Positions 43,491 to 53,301 of a DNA stretch of 64,000 nucleotides are shown here, one piece after another. Position 1 is the stretch's first letter; each line of letters starts with the position of its first letter. Where the stretch lies: contig CAVNZM010000023.1 of assembly GCA_963693365.1 (NCBI GenBank), positions 1 through 64,000 on the forward strand. Reading direction: 5' to 3'. The translations under genes were made by a program, and so were the position numbers. The DNA is from Amoebidium appalachense. Taxonomy: Eukaryota; Ichthyosporea. The notes beneath the pieces were generated by a model. That model saw only the letters and a program-made list of their open reading frames with translations. It was not told where the DNA came from and searched no databases.

Positions 43491-44966
43491 TCAAACGCCG
43501 TCGATGGGCACAAAATCCAATTCCGGCAGCACCTGCTCCTGGTAGTAACGACCAAGGGCGTAATCCTTGCCCTCGCGGGTGTCGTGGACGTACCATTTCG
43601 GAACCTCGGGTCCCCACAAGCTGGTTGGGTTCAGCTCCGCATCCCTGTGCTGTTGGAGTGCGTGTGCGAACCCGGGGGGCATCGCTTCGCCGCGCCGCCA
43701 ATCAATATTGATCTTGAATGCAAATAGCTCTATGTAGCCCGGGGTGTATTCCATGTCATCGTCAAACTTTGTAAACGCGGGGAGAACAGTATTTGCCGCC
43801 GACAGGAAATCCCGCACTGCCAGTGGCTTGGGCTGTCTTTCGATCAGCCCTTTGAGCTCTCCGGCAAAGCTGTCTGTCCCCGAGGGTGACTGAAAAATCT
43901 CCCGAATGCGCCGAGACATTGGCGCCATCGCAGCCTGCTTGATTAGATTGAGGATGTCCGATGTGGAATACGACTTGAGAAACATCCAGTACGCCAACTT
44001 CTGCAGGGCCTCTCGCGGGGTGTGAACCCCGTCATTGACTACTAGCAGCGTTGGGTCGACGCTCAGGGGATACTCCGCTTGGAACTCTTCCAATTTTTCC
44101 AATATCAGTTCGAGGATGTCGATCGGTAGCGGCAGGTCAACAAACACGCGAACGGGAAATCGCCTCAGAATCGCCCGGTCCAGGTCGAACGGCAGGTTTG
44201 TCGCGGCCACGTACAGCATATGGTCATTGTTCTTGCGCAGCCCGTCGTACTCCGAAAGAAACTGGTTTGTGATCTTGTACGAGTTGCCCGACCCGCTCGC
44301 ACTGTTGCGGTTTCGGGAGCCCAGTATCGACTCGGCCTCGTCCAGAAACATGACAGTGGGACGCAGGCACCTTGCGAGCGAAAACACCGCCTGCACCGCC
44401 TTCTCCGAGTTGCCCTCCCACTTTGAGTTGAGCACAGCGGACGACACGTTCATAAACGTCGACCTGCCCACCTGCGCCAACTTGCTGGCAATAAACGTCT
44501 TGCCGGTCCCGGGTGGACCAAACATCAGAATTCCCCGCCCAGGCGTTCGCAGGCTGCGGAACAGTTCGGGGACAAACCGTGGAACAATAACGGTTTCCAA
44601 AAGCTTCTGCTTCGCCTCCTTCAGCCCATTAATGTTCATAAACTCTGCCAGGTCCTCGTCGCGTGGCTCGAGGCCTTCACCGTCGGGCGGGAAGACGATC
44701 TGTCTGATTGGGGTCGTGATCTCGCGGTTTTCTACGTCGTTGTGGATACTGGCAAAGATATCGCAGTTGGTCATGTAGTCCTTGTACAGCGCGTCCCTTT
44801 GCTCCGGTGTCAACTTGCTTGAAGCCCCCACCGCGTCCGCACGGTCCCTTGCACGGTCGGCGGTCAGCTGCCAAATCCCGGAGAACCATGAGGTGAGCGG
44901 GTCATCGTCCTCCGGTTCCTCCGTTCTGGGGCGTTTCGGGGGTCTGCCGCGCGGGCGTGAACTCAT
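43491..44966 (-). CDS. AAA+ ATPase, spastin/katanin/VPS4-like (meiotic clade)
   Basis: From Met 44,966 (MSSRPRGRPPKRPRTEEP) the product is 491 residues. A basic, probably nuclear-localising N-terminus is followed by a linker and one AAA module. The module has Walker A GPPGTGKT (150-157), a pore-loop-like KWEGNSE (182-188), Walker B VMFLDEAE (205-212), a sensor-1 AATN (254-257) and a twin-arginine segment RRFPVR (268-273). The C-terminal helices resemble the Vps4-type tail. These enzymes remodel or unfold protein assemblies; in a virus it might act on host or virion complexes (inference). The upstream-extended frame to 45,188 is Pro/Arg/Ala low complexity and is not used. Confidence 0.85.
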   Translation of the reverse strand: MSSRPRGRPPKRPRTEEPEDDDPLTSWFSGIWQLTADRARDRADAVGASSKLTPEQRDALYKDYMTNCDIFASIHNDVENREITTPIRQIVFPPDGEGLEPRDEDLAEFMNINGLKEAKQKLLETVIVPRFVPELFRSLRTPGRGILMFGPPGTGKTFIASKLAQVGRSTFMNVSSAVLNSKWEGNSEKAVQAVFSLARCLRPTVMFLDEAESILGSRNRNSASGSGNSYKITNQFLSEYDGLRKNNDHMLYVAATNLPFDLDRAILRRFPVRVFVDLPLPIDILELILEKLEEFQAEYPLSVDPTLLVVNDGVHTPREALQKLAYWMFLKSYSTSDILNLIKQAAMAPMSRRIREIFQSPSGTDSFAGELKGLIERQPKPLAVRDFLSAANTVLPAFTKFDDDMEYTPGYIELFAFKINIDWRRGEAMPPGFAHALQQHRDAELNPTSLWGPEVPKWYVHDTREGKDYALGRYYQEQVLPELDFVPIDGV

Positions 44967-45634
44967 TGCTCCTCGACTACAAAATCGGAAGCGGCGGAGG
45001 CGCACACACAACCAAAATGGCCATCGGTCATATTGGTGGGTGGCTGCCCAAAACCCGGCGTGAAAATTCCCGCGCCGGGGCGGGGCGTGGGGGCATGCGT
45101 GGCACGCGTGGCACGCGTGGCTCGCCGGGCGGGCGGGCCTCCCAGGCCTCGCGGGCCTCGCGGGCCTCTCGGGGGTGGGCGGGGGCATTTGATTGGTGTA
45201 TCGTGTTTTTGTGTCGTCTCTGAGTTGTCTCTGCTTCGTCTCTTAGCCATAAAATGCCGCATTTTCATTGGTTCCCAAGAATTCATAGACATTGTTTATT
45301 GTTTGTCTCTGTGTCTCTGGGTAAACAGCAATGTTGGTGATCAGGCTTGGGTGTCTTTATTTTCATATATAAAATTAACACGTGTAAGCGGCTAAGTGGT
45401 GTAAGTGCTGTTACACACATCACCCCCCAACCACCAAAAACACACCCCAACAGCCAATCAAAACACTTGAAATGCCTCTTATACTCGCCCCCCGCCGACT
45501 CAGAAGTTCTACTTATTCTACTTACACATATAAAATTCTAGTTACAAAAGTTACAAACATAGAAATGGTGCGATTTGATTGGCTGTTGGGGCGGGGTTAC
45601 ATCCACTTACACGTTACAGAACAGCCATTACACA
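44967..45634. other. Intergenic region with GC-rich repeats and CCAAT boxes
   Basis: Near the ATPase start lies the motif ACACAACCAAAATGGCCATC (about 45,005-45,024). Next is a GC-rich stretch of GCGTGGCAC and CTCGCGGGC words (45,085-45,180), then an AT-rich part with CCAAT boxes at 45,451 and 45,580 and TATATAA words near 45,366 and 45,527. No gene is supported. Confidence 0.5.
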
Positions 45635-47131
45635 TTACACACGGACGCCAATAAGCCGGCGGTCGATGGTATAGCAACCAGCGACCCCAGATACTGCAGT
45701 GCAAGCCTCGGCCCCGAACTTTATGGCTGTAACTCGGGTGCTCTTCACCTTGCCGAGGATGGCCGTCATCGCGATGCCGAAGTCCCGCTGCACAGGCCTC
45801 TTGGACTTCTCGGGTGTGTTTTGGTCGAACCATATCTGGTATAGGCCGAATAGTGCACTGGGGGTGACTCTGTCGCCGTCTTCCAATAAAGGGGCACCAT
45901 CACACCCGTTCTCGCGATGCAAGAGATCGTGCAGAAACTGCAGCTCCAATGGTCCACTGAGGTCCTGCAGCTCACGCTTGAGCGTTGTCATGGGGGGTGG
46001 TACCCTATTCGGGTCGGAAATGGGGGTACGCATGAGCCAGTGGTAAACATGCGCCAGGGCTGGGGCTCCGGGTTGGTACTTCTCGATAAGGGCGCGGAAG
46101 TACCTGTCGTCGCCAACTCGCTTGTCAGACACCTCCATGCAGGCGTACCGGCGGTCAGTACGGCTCACGGGAATTGGATGCTGCTCGTTGGACATCAAGA
46201 TCCACCGTTCACATGACTTGACCTTGACCGCGTCGATGCCCTTAGACTCGTACGTCATCGTGTCGTCAGTAATGAGAGTCTTCAGATGGTTGGGGGTCCG
46301 GTGGCTCTTTCCGTAGGTGACCTCGTTGCACACAACTAACATCTTGAACGTTATGCCTATGTTGAACCGGGTGGCCAGGCGATCCTCCGTCTCCACCACA
46401 CCGACCAGATCGTCGCCCAATACGTTTTGGATGATCTTCACGAACACGTTCTTGCCTGTGCCCTCGATGCTGCGCATGAGCCAGGCCGATTCCGGTTTGC
46501 GCGCTGGAAACTGAAACATGTGCCCCAACCATTCGATGACATAGCGATATAGGCCGCCGTCTCCCGCACATATAACCTCCTTTGCGTGATTCTTGAAGGG
46601 AGCGATGAGGGCCTCGTCGACCACAAAGGCGGGGTCGTAGATGAACTTGAATCCCGGAAAACTGTTGAATGCGCGATTGTAGACGTCGGTGTAGGTAGGG
46701 TTACGCTCACCCGTTTTAGGGTCTGGGTCGCTCGGGTCAAAGACAATGCCTTTGTAGTACACCAGGATTCCATTCACATCGTTGACGTATGTGGACCCCT
46801 TGTAGTAGTCAAGCTCCCCCTTTTCGTTGAAGTATTTGAATTCGTATTTGGACATCATGTCAATCGCCTTCTCCTTTGACCTGATCTGATGGACGAACCG
46901 ACCGTCTTCAAAATGCTTCACGATATACACCTGGTCTTTGTTTGAGTAAGCGAGCAATGTCCGACAGAAAGTGTACACCTGGTCCATGTTCCAGATGTAA
47001 TTGCCTATGTAGCTTGGAGGAATCCAGTTGTTGCAGGTGCCGGTGAGTCGTTCAAATTCCTCAAACGCAACACGGAGCCGTTCCCGATGAACATGGCACC
47101 CCAGCTCCAAATCCGAACGGATGGCCTCCAT
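45635..47131 (-). CDS. D5-like (DUF5906) SF3 helicase
   Basis: The 498-residue product shows the superfamily 3 helicase core: Walker A SIEGTGKNVF (221-230), Walker B KMLVVCNE (263-270) and motif C around KSCERWILMSNEQHP (about 303-317), followed by an Arg-finger-like segment. Order and spacing are those of D5/DUF5906 proteins of poxviruses, giant viruses and phages, which unwind DNA at forks. The usual N-terminal archaeo-eukaryotic primase domain is not seen in the first ~190 residues; they hold only the D5_N-like helical region. A TATA box (GTATATATGTA, 47,176-47,186) lies about 45 bp before the ATG. Confidence 0.87.
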   Translation of the reverse strand: MEAIRSDLELGCHVHRERLRVAFEEFERLTGTCNNWIPPSYIGNYIWNMDQVYTFCRTLLAYSNKDQVYIVKHFEDGRFVHQIRSKEKAIDMMSKYEFKYFNEKGELDYYKGSTYVNDVNGILVYYKGIVFDPSDPDPKTGERNPTYTDVYNRAFNSFPGFKFIYDPAFVVDEALIAPFKNHAKEVICAGDGGLYRYVIEWLGHMFQFPARKPESAWLMRSIEGTGKNVFVKIIQNVLGDDLVGVVETEDRLATRFNIGITFKMLVVCNEVTYGKSHRTPNHLKTLITDDTMTYESKGIDAVKVKSCERWILMSNEQHPIPVSRTDRRYACMEVSDKRVGDDRYFRALIEKYQPGAPALAHVYHWLMRTPISDPNRVPPPMTTLKRELQDLSGPLELQFLHDLLHRENGCDGAPLLEDGDRVTPSALFGLYQIWFDQNTPEKSKRPVQRDFGIAMTAILGKVKSTRVTAIKFGAEACTAVSGVAGCYTIDRRLIGVRV

Positions 47132-47175
47132 GATGTAAGAAGGCTGAGATTATATTTTGTTGGATCCCTTGGGCT

Positions 47176-47186
47176 TACATATATAC
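47176..47186 (-). promoter_or_regulatory. TATA box of the D5-like helicase gene
   Basis: The minus strand reads GTATATATGTA, about 45 bp upstream of the start codon at 47,131. The distance is similar to that in neighbouring virus-like genes. Confidence 0.55.
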
Positions 47187-47214
47187 CTGTGGCCCGGCAA
47201 GGATTTCGGGATGC

Positions 47215-47733
47215 TCAGTCTGGATGTAGAGGTCTTCCATACTGTCCGTTACTCTTGGGATAGATAATATCTGACGGGCCCTGGGTCATGTTTGCCAGTT
47301 TTTGTGCGGCTGGAGGGACCACCAGCTCGGGGTGCGCGTTCAGCACATGGTGGTTGAGCGCGGGAGACCGCATAAACGTACACTCGCACCCCACAGATGG
47401 ACACCGAAGGGTACCACGCACCCGCCGCGTGCGTGTTTCATTCCCGGTATGGACCGCGCGGCGGTGCAGCCATAACGCAGCGTGGGACGGGTAGTCAGCA
47501 CCACACGAGTCACAGATGTACGGCCGCTCGCCCGTATGCATCCTGACGTGCACCTTCATGTGGTCGCTGCGCGCAAAGGTGGCAAAGCAGCCATTGTGGG
47601 GGCAGGTGTACGGGCGGGTAACCGAGTGCGTGGCGGCGTGATGTCTCTTCATGTTGGCTTTGATGGTAAAGGTCTGACCGCAGTCGGGGCACGCAAAGAC
47701 TTTCTTGGGTGTGGTGTTGCATGGAAGATCCAT
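47215..47733 (-). CDS. Four-finger C2H2 zinc-finger protein
   Basis: The 172-residue product has four C2H2 fingers: FACPDCGQTFTIKANMKRHH, YTCPHNGCFATFARSDHMKV, YICDSCGADYPSHAALWLHR and LRCPSVGCECTFMRSPALNH, each followed by its second His. Fingers 2-3 are joined by the classical TGERPY linker. Such arrays bind specific DNA sites, so this is a likely transcription regulator, either viral or captured from a host. The tail (about 40 residues) has no motif. It lies 64 bp downstream of the LPG-domain gene, on the same strand. Confidence 0.9.
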   Translation of the reverse strand: MDLPCNTTPKKVFACPDCGQTFTIKANMKRHHAATHSVTRPYTCPHNGCFATFARSDHMKVHVRMHTGERPYICDSCGADYPSHAALWLHRRAVHTGNETRTRRVRGTLRCPSVGCECTFMRSPALNHHVLNAHPELVVPPAAQKLANMTQGPSDIIYPKSNGQYGRPLHPD

Positions 47734-47796
47734 TGTGTGAATGGATAGAAAATAAACGCGGTGCTGCTTATGTACCCGCGAGGCGCGCGCGGCCGT

Positions 47797-48747
47797 TTAC
47801 TGCCACCCGAGCACGTGCTTCTCCAGGAAGCGCACGGGGTACACCTTGACGGGCCGCATGTCGCCCTGCACCATCTTGAGCGTCTCCTCGGGCTCGCCGC
47901 CCTCCTGGTCGCGCCAGGCGCGCGCGAGCTGGCGGCCGAGCGCGCTGCTGGACCTGTCCGTGATGCCGCGGTCGACGAGGAACTTCCCGACGGTCACGTA
48001 GTCGGCGAGCGCGGAGTCCGACGCCTCGATGGCCCGGCGGTCCGCGGTGGGCACCAGCATGTTGGCCACGGTGTCGTTGAGCAGCATGCGCATGCGCGGG
48101 TCCCTGTCGAGACCGAAGTCGCCGAGCATGGTGCGGTACGCGGCAAGGGACTCTATCTCCTTCACGCGGTTGGCGATCTCCTTGGCGCGCACGTCGGCCT
48201 CCAGGTCGCGCACGGCCGCCTCCTCGCGGCGCAGACGCAGCCGGCGCTCGCCCTCGAGCTCCTCGCGGCGGCGCTTGCGGTCGGGGGTCTCGTCGGTGCC
48301 GTTGCGGAAGAAGTCGCGCTCCTCGGGCGTGCTGGCGTCGAAGCGGGCCTCGATCTCGGGGATGAGTGACAAGTCTCCGGACATCAGACGGGCGATGTAG
48401 GTGGCACAGGACTTGCGGAACTCATGCGCACGTTTGCCGGGCAGCAGGAGGATGATCTCGAGGAGGACCTTGAAGGGGGCCACATCAGTGTCATTGCCCT
48501 TGCCATTGATTTTTAACCCGTGAGTGCGACTCACGAGTTCCCTCACGGGTGGATCCTTGGTATCCTTCAAGGTCTTCCATGCCTGACGAGCAGCATCGCG
48601 GTTCCCGAGGACAATGGCTGCAGTGTCCAGGACACTGCCCTCGGCATCCTTGCCCTCTCCGTGCACCCTGAACTGGGCGCCCTTAAACTGGGGGAACTCC
48701 TTCCAGAGAAGCGACATGCCACATCCTTTGATCTGCTCGCCAGCCAT
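47797..48747 (-). CDS. LPG-domain protein with charged helical tail
   Basis: The 316-residue product has an N-terminal domain (about 10-140) ending LEIILLLPGKRAHEFRKSC and IARLMSGDLSLIPEI, then a STPEERDFFRNGTDETPDRK linker, a long Arg/Glu-rich helix (about 160-215) and a helical C-terminus. The first domain is plainly homologous to the product of the plus-strand gene at 49,145 (LPGPKAAAFRDESADVFVRY). I believe similar domains occur in other virus-like and protist proteins, possibly related to KilA-N/Bro-type modules, but function is unknown. The linker and start of the helix are copied in broken form at about 48,874-48,960. Confidence 0.72.
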   Translation of the reverse strand: MAGEQIKGCGMSLLWKEFPQFKGAQFRVHGEGKDAEGSVLDTAAIVLGNRDAARQAWKTLKDTKDPPVRELVSRTHGLKINGKGNDTDVAPFKVLLEIILLLPGKRAHEFRKSCATYIARLMSGDLSLIPEIEARFDASTPEERDFFRNGTDETPDRKRRREELEGERRLRLRREEAAVRDLEADVRAKEIANRVKEIESLAAYRTMLGDFGLDRDPRMRMLLNDTVANMLVPTADRRAIEASDSALADYVTVGKFLVDRGITDRSSSALGRQLARAWRDQEGGEPEETLKMVQGDMRPVKVYPVRFLEKHVLGWQ

Positions 48748-48873
48748 CGTGTGTCAGACTGACTGCTTTTGGTTGGGTGGGTTTCTTTTACACCTGTGCG
48801 TCCACGCAGCAATGCACACACACACACATCCGGACAGCCCGCGAGGCCTGCGAGGCGGGTGTGGCGCGGGTGC

Positions 48874-48960
48874 TGCTGCGGCGGCGCTTGCGGTCGGGGT
48901 CTCGTCTGTGCGGTTGCGGAAGAAGTCGCGCTCCTCGGGCGTGCTGTTGTCGAAGCGGGC
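48874..48960 (-). pseudogene. Duplicated fragment of the LPG-domain gene
   Basis: These ~87 bases match 48,262-48,344 with a few substitutions and a length change in the GGTCGGGGTCTCGTC word. On the minus strand they encode FDNSTPEERDFFRNRTDETP and then go out of frame. No complete domain remains, so this is a remnant lying in the gap between the two divergent LPG-domain genes. Confidence 0.8.
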
Positions 48961-49144
48961 GGCTGACAATGTCAGCTTGACCAGAGATGTCGCGTGAACA
49001 GCAGGTGACAACTTCCCTCCCTTAACAAACGAGCAATTGGTCAAAGTGACCAATGGGTCCCTGTCGCATCCAATAGATGACGACCTATGAATTTTCCTGG
49101 CCACATCGATAACGTTCTGGAGCGGACAGTTTAAAGGTAGGGAG

Positions 49145-49657
49145 GTGCGCACGACCCCTGAGAACAAGCCAGGCGAGGTGCCTCGGGCAAGCGCCATAGA
49201 CATCATTATGGTCATTAACGACTGTAGCACCGAGAGAGCTCAGGCAACCTGGACCTATCAAAAAGGAAAAGAATGGGCAGTCCGTGAAAAATTCACGGAC
49301 TGGCAATTCCCAGGAGAGCGCCAGCGAAGAACACCCACACTAACAGCGAGCCAAGTAGTCAAGCTCATCAACGCGCTGCCAGGCCCGAAGGCGGCCGCGT
49401 TCCGCGACGAGAGCGCCGATGTGTTCGTGAGATACCTTGGTGGGGACGAACCCCTGTGCGCCGAGGTTAAGGACAACCGCCTGAAAGCATCCGAGACTCC
49501 CGAGGGCGTGAATGCGTTCGCTGCCGCCTCCCCAGCACCCCCGCAGCCCACCAGAACCCCTGACTCGCTGGGATTGCTATTGGATGCAAATACGCGATAC
49601 ACAACAGCTCAGTCCAATCACATGCCTTTTTATTTTAAGTTCAGCGACCGAATGTGA
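49145..49657 (+). CDS. Second LPG-domain protein
   Basis: The frame gives 170 residues from the Met at 49,145; a start further in, before IDIIMVINDC, is possible. The domain order matches the N-terminal domain of the minus-strand gene at 47,797: a helix (STERAQATWTYQKG), a QFPGERQRRTPT-like loop, VVKLINALPGPKAAAFRDES and FVRYLGGDEPL. After residue 120 the sequence is Ala/Pro-rich and then hydrophobic, lacking the charged helix of its relative. The pair is divergent, which suggests inverted duplication. Function is unknown. Confidence 0.65.
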   Translation: MRTTPENKPGEVPRASAIDIIMVINDCSTERAQATWTYQKGKEWAVREKFTDWQFPGERQRRTPTLTASQVVKLINALPGPKAAAFRDESADVFVRYLGGDEPLCAEVKDNRLKASETPEGVNAFAAASPAPPQPTRTPDSLGLLLDANTRYTTAQSNHMPFYFKFSDRM

Positions 49658-49836
49658 TTGGGCAGAAATATCATTCCGGTACCATTGGCTCGTTTTGTTC
49701 AATTTTATGGCCATTGCGTCATCGTGGTCCAGTCGGGTGGGTTTTGATTGCGTCACCGCGGCTCACAGTCATGTATTCAGCCCGACAACGTTGACAAGCA
49801 GCCAGTAGCGAGCAGTCTGTCCATCCATGATCCACA

Positions 49837-52800
49837 ATGAGCCACCCCGGAAACGTTGTTCTTAGGGATGTCGAACGGGACTGGGAGCGCCTGGTGGGGC
49901 GCAGGATCGACCGGACCCTGCACCAATTCTGCGGCCTCACGCAGGAGGATATACCCGCTTTGGCGCGCCTGTGTATTGCGCTTCTGGACCACGACTACAC
50001 CATCCGGAGGAGCGGCGTCGAACCCGTTTACGCGGTCAAGTCGGTGGTTTCGCAAATCCGCAACACCCCGCTGCCCAACGCGAAACCTTACGACCCCCTG
50101 TTCACGATCCTGTCCGGCAAGTGCCAGGTGGGCAAAACGTACGAGATCTGCCTCCTGTGCTGGGTCTCGTACTTCATTGACGGGTGCATCCCCGCCGTTC
50201 TCATCAAGACCCGTGGGGGCGTGGCTGCCGGGCCCACGTTCCAGGCGAGTTTCTCAAAGTCCTTCAACACGGTCATCGCCCGGCTGCTTGTCGAGCATCG
50301 CGAAGACTGGGGCCTGCCCACCGAATGGTTCCGCGTTAACGCGGAGGGGGTTGTGGAAGCGATCGAGGCATATACCGGGCGGTTCTACATCGGCTCCACG
50401 CCCCCCTCCCCGAAGTACCGACCAAACGAGGTGCGGGGGGTACTGAACGAGGCACGCATACTGCTGTCAAACGACACACAGGTGCCCAACTTTGTGAGGT
50501 ATTTGGGGGCGGCGACCAATCGGATCGGCTTCAAGCGTGATTCTCTTGGGGGTTGGCGGTTTCGGGCTACTTTGATCCTGGACGAAATCCACGAGACGGC
50601 CACCGGACGCCACGGCGACACGTTTTAACGCCTGGGAGAATCTCTTTTATTATTTTAACCCGACGCTTGCCCGCGTGTGGGACAGTGCTCGAGAGTTTTG
50701 GGACCTCCCCCAGCAAGACTTCAAGAGCTTCGCGGGGGCCGCGTTCAAGTGCGTGGGCGTGACGGCCACGCCTGTTGCCATGCTCAGCTGCCCGTTCCCC
50801 CTGCGAATCGTTGACATGCCCGTGCCGGACACCTACATAGGCTACGCGGCGCCGGGGCATGTGTACCGGCCACACTACGAGATCGAGCGTCGGTTCACGC
50901 CTGAGCGACTCAGCAACGCGCCAGTCGCCAAGTCCCTTTTCTACGACGTCGTCGTCTCTGGCCTGAATGATAACCTGACGGTCAACGAGGTGTTGGAGCA
51001 GGGGGGGTACCCACGTGGGCGAATCACGGCTAAGGCAAAGGCGACCATTCCGTACCTGGCGGCCGTTGTGGGGCGCCTGGACGCGATGCTCAAGGAGCGC
51101 GTCACCGCCGAGCGCGTTGACGAGGAAGGCATCAACATGGCCATTGCCGATATGCTCGAGTCCGACACATGGTGCGAGCAACTGCTGGTCATGACCGACA
51201 AGACCAAGGTCCTTACCACGCAGGAGCCCATCTTCAGGCACATCGCCGGCTTCGTCGACGACGGCCTCGTGGTTGTGTTGTGGCGCTACAACAAGCTGCA
51301 AATCAGGGCACACGTGGACCTGTACAAGTGGCTGGTGGAGGCCGCGAACGCCGTGCTGGAGAGTGTCAGCGTCGACGACGATGCAAGGGCGTATGTGGAG
51401 CGTAAGATCATCGGTGGCGACGATGACGATTCGGACAGCGAAACCGGAGAGGCCTACACGTTCACTATCAAACACAAGCCCCTCCTGATCATCGGGATGC
51501 CGCTCGATGCCCTCTGGCGTTGGTCCGACGAAATGGGCCGCCCGTTCAAGGTGGCCATCATAGCGGGTGACATGGCCCGATGCGGGGTCACGTTCAAGCC
51601 CACCCACAAGTGCGGGCGCAACATGCACCGCGGCCTGCTGACGCGCATGTATGCTGGCTTCACTTGCTTGGCAGGGATGCGGTCGGGATCGGGATCCACC
51701 TCGAGGACGATCCACCTCGAAGCGGCCTCGCAGATATGTGGACGGCTGTGCTCCATTGCCCCCGACCCATCCGCGGTCACCCAAGCCCCCATACTCTATG
51801 CGCCCGAGACGGTGCATGCGCTCCACGAGCTCGCGCTGTTGGTGATGGCACGTGTGGGCGAAGCCACCAGGCTGTACGATAGGGCTGTTGGCTTCGAAAT
51901 ACTCGTTCGCCAAGCGCTTGCGGACGATCCCGTGTACTTCGAATGTCTGGGGGCGGTGTGTCGGCAGCTCGAGGCGGTCGACGGCAATGACAGGATGCAC
52001 CGGGGGGATATCTGCGTGTCGCGACCAGAACTCCAGAAGAGAACATTCAAGAGAGCCTATGGTGCCCTGCGCGTTGAGTACGGTGAGGACCTTCCTGGCT
52101 ACGACATGGTCAAGAGGATCCGCCCAGACAGACCGCTTGTCACGAAGGACGACGTGCGGTCCATGGACCTCAGCGACGCACGCGCCCTCCCCCCGCCTCC
52201 GCCGCCCACAAAGACGCTGGCTAAACTGCTCGCCACGGTGGTCGTGCGCCTGGTCATCGAGCCAAGCGAAGCGTGGCACTACCGCGCCGAGAACTATTTC
52301 GCGCGGCCGACGGGCAAGAACGGCGCGCCCACGGCCAGCGTGGTGACGATCAAGGAAAAGCTGCCCGCACTTCGCCACCTGGTCGTGGGGTTTGAGTTCG
52401 TGTCCCTGGATGAGGCCGCGGATGCCACAGGGACGCTCGCACAGTATGTGGACGCGGGTGCGAACGACGAGGCCGCGCGTCCATGGACCGCCACACCGGA
52501 CGACCTTGCTCGGCGCCTGCGCGTGTGCAACGACGGCGAATACAAGATGGAGGTCGCGGCCACACTCGAGGCCCAGGAGGCGCTCTTGGCCACACTCGGT
52601 GTGCCGCTTGTGGACGGCGTGTTCACGGTGCCGACGGTGCTGCGCGACGCCATCGTCGACTGCTACCGCAAGACCGTGGGGTCCGCGGGGCAGCAGGCCC
52701 GTAGGCGCAAGGGCGGGCGTGCCGCGGAGGACGGGGTCGGGTCGCGGCCAAGAAGGGCAACGCGCGCGCGCCGGGGTGCTGCAGCGGAGGACCACGAAGT

Positions 52801-53299
52801 TCCAGCCCCGGCCGCGGCCGAGGTCGGGCCGCAACCGGGGCGGGCCAAGCGTGCACGCCGCGGGGCTGCAGGCGCCGCCGCGGGCGCGGCGCCCAGTCCC
52901 GAGATCGCTCGCATTTTCCAATGTCTTCTCAGGGACGACTTTGTCGCCATGTCGTTGCTGCTGGAAGAGGGCGTGGACATGTCGACGTTCCAGTGGCGCA
53001 AACAGGCGGCGCGCGGCAAGAAGTGGATGCAGGCGTACCAGCCATGGATCGAATACGTGCCGAAATCCGGGGAGAACGACTTGACGCTGCACATGCTGGC
53101 CGCGGCGTTCATCCACGGCAGGGGCGACGTGCGCGGCGTGGCGCGCGAGGGTGTAATGACAAAGCAGTGGCAATGCCATTTGACCAAGTTCGTCACGGGT
53201 AGCAAGGGAAATACATGGCGGTCTTACGTTTCCGGTGGTCCGGTGCTCGTTAAGGAAGGGAAAGTCTGGCGACTCAACCCATTGAGCCCACTTGCATGA
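49837..53299 (+). CDS. Large SF2/Z1-like helicase read across a +1 frame change
   Basis: The first frame (263 codons from 49,837) has Walker A SGKCQVGKTYE (K100) and the DEIH box (249-252). It ends at a UAA at 50,626-50,628. The next frame continues with no break in helicase logic: a helix (NAWENLFYYFNPTL), motif III-like GVTATP (about 40 residues on), then IIAGDMARCGVTFKPTHK and HLEAASQICGRLC, which resemble motifs V and VI of Z1-domain ATPases, and a basic/Ala-rich C-terminal half. Together they span about 1,150 codons. The site reads ACG-TTT-TAA-C, so a +1 slip at UUU would rejoin the frames; a one-base insertion is the simpler alternative. Its stop is two bases from that of the convergent methyltransferase gene. 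Confidence 0.75.
50615..50632 (+). promoter_or_regulatory. Possible +1 frameshift site (shifty stop) in the helicase gene
   Basis: The end of the first frame is GAC-ACG-TTT-TAA-CGC. After UUU is decoded, a +1 move lets the same tRNA pair with UUU again (bases 50,624-50,626) and puts AAC in the A site; the downstream frame is then open for over 2,600 bases. Known +1 sites such as the RF2 gene (CUU-UGA-C) also use a stop followed by C. Confidence 0.35.
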
Positions 53300-53301
53300 T
53301 G

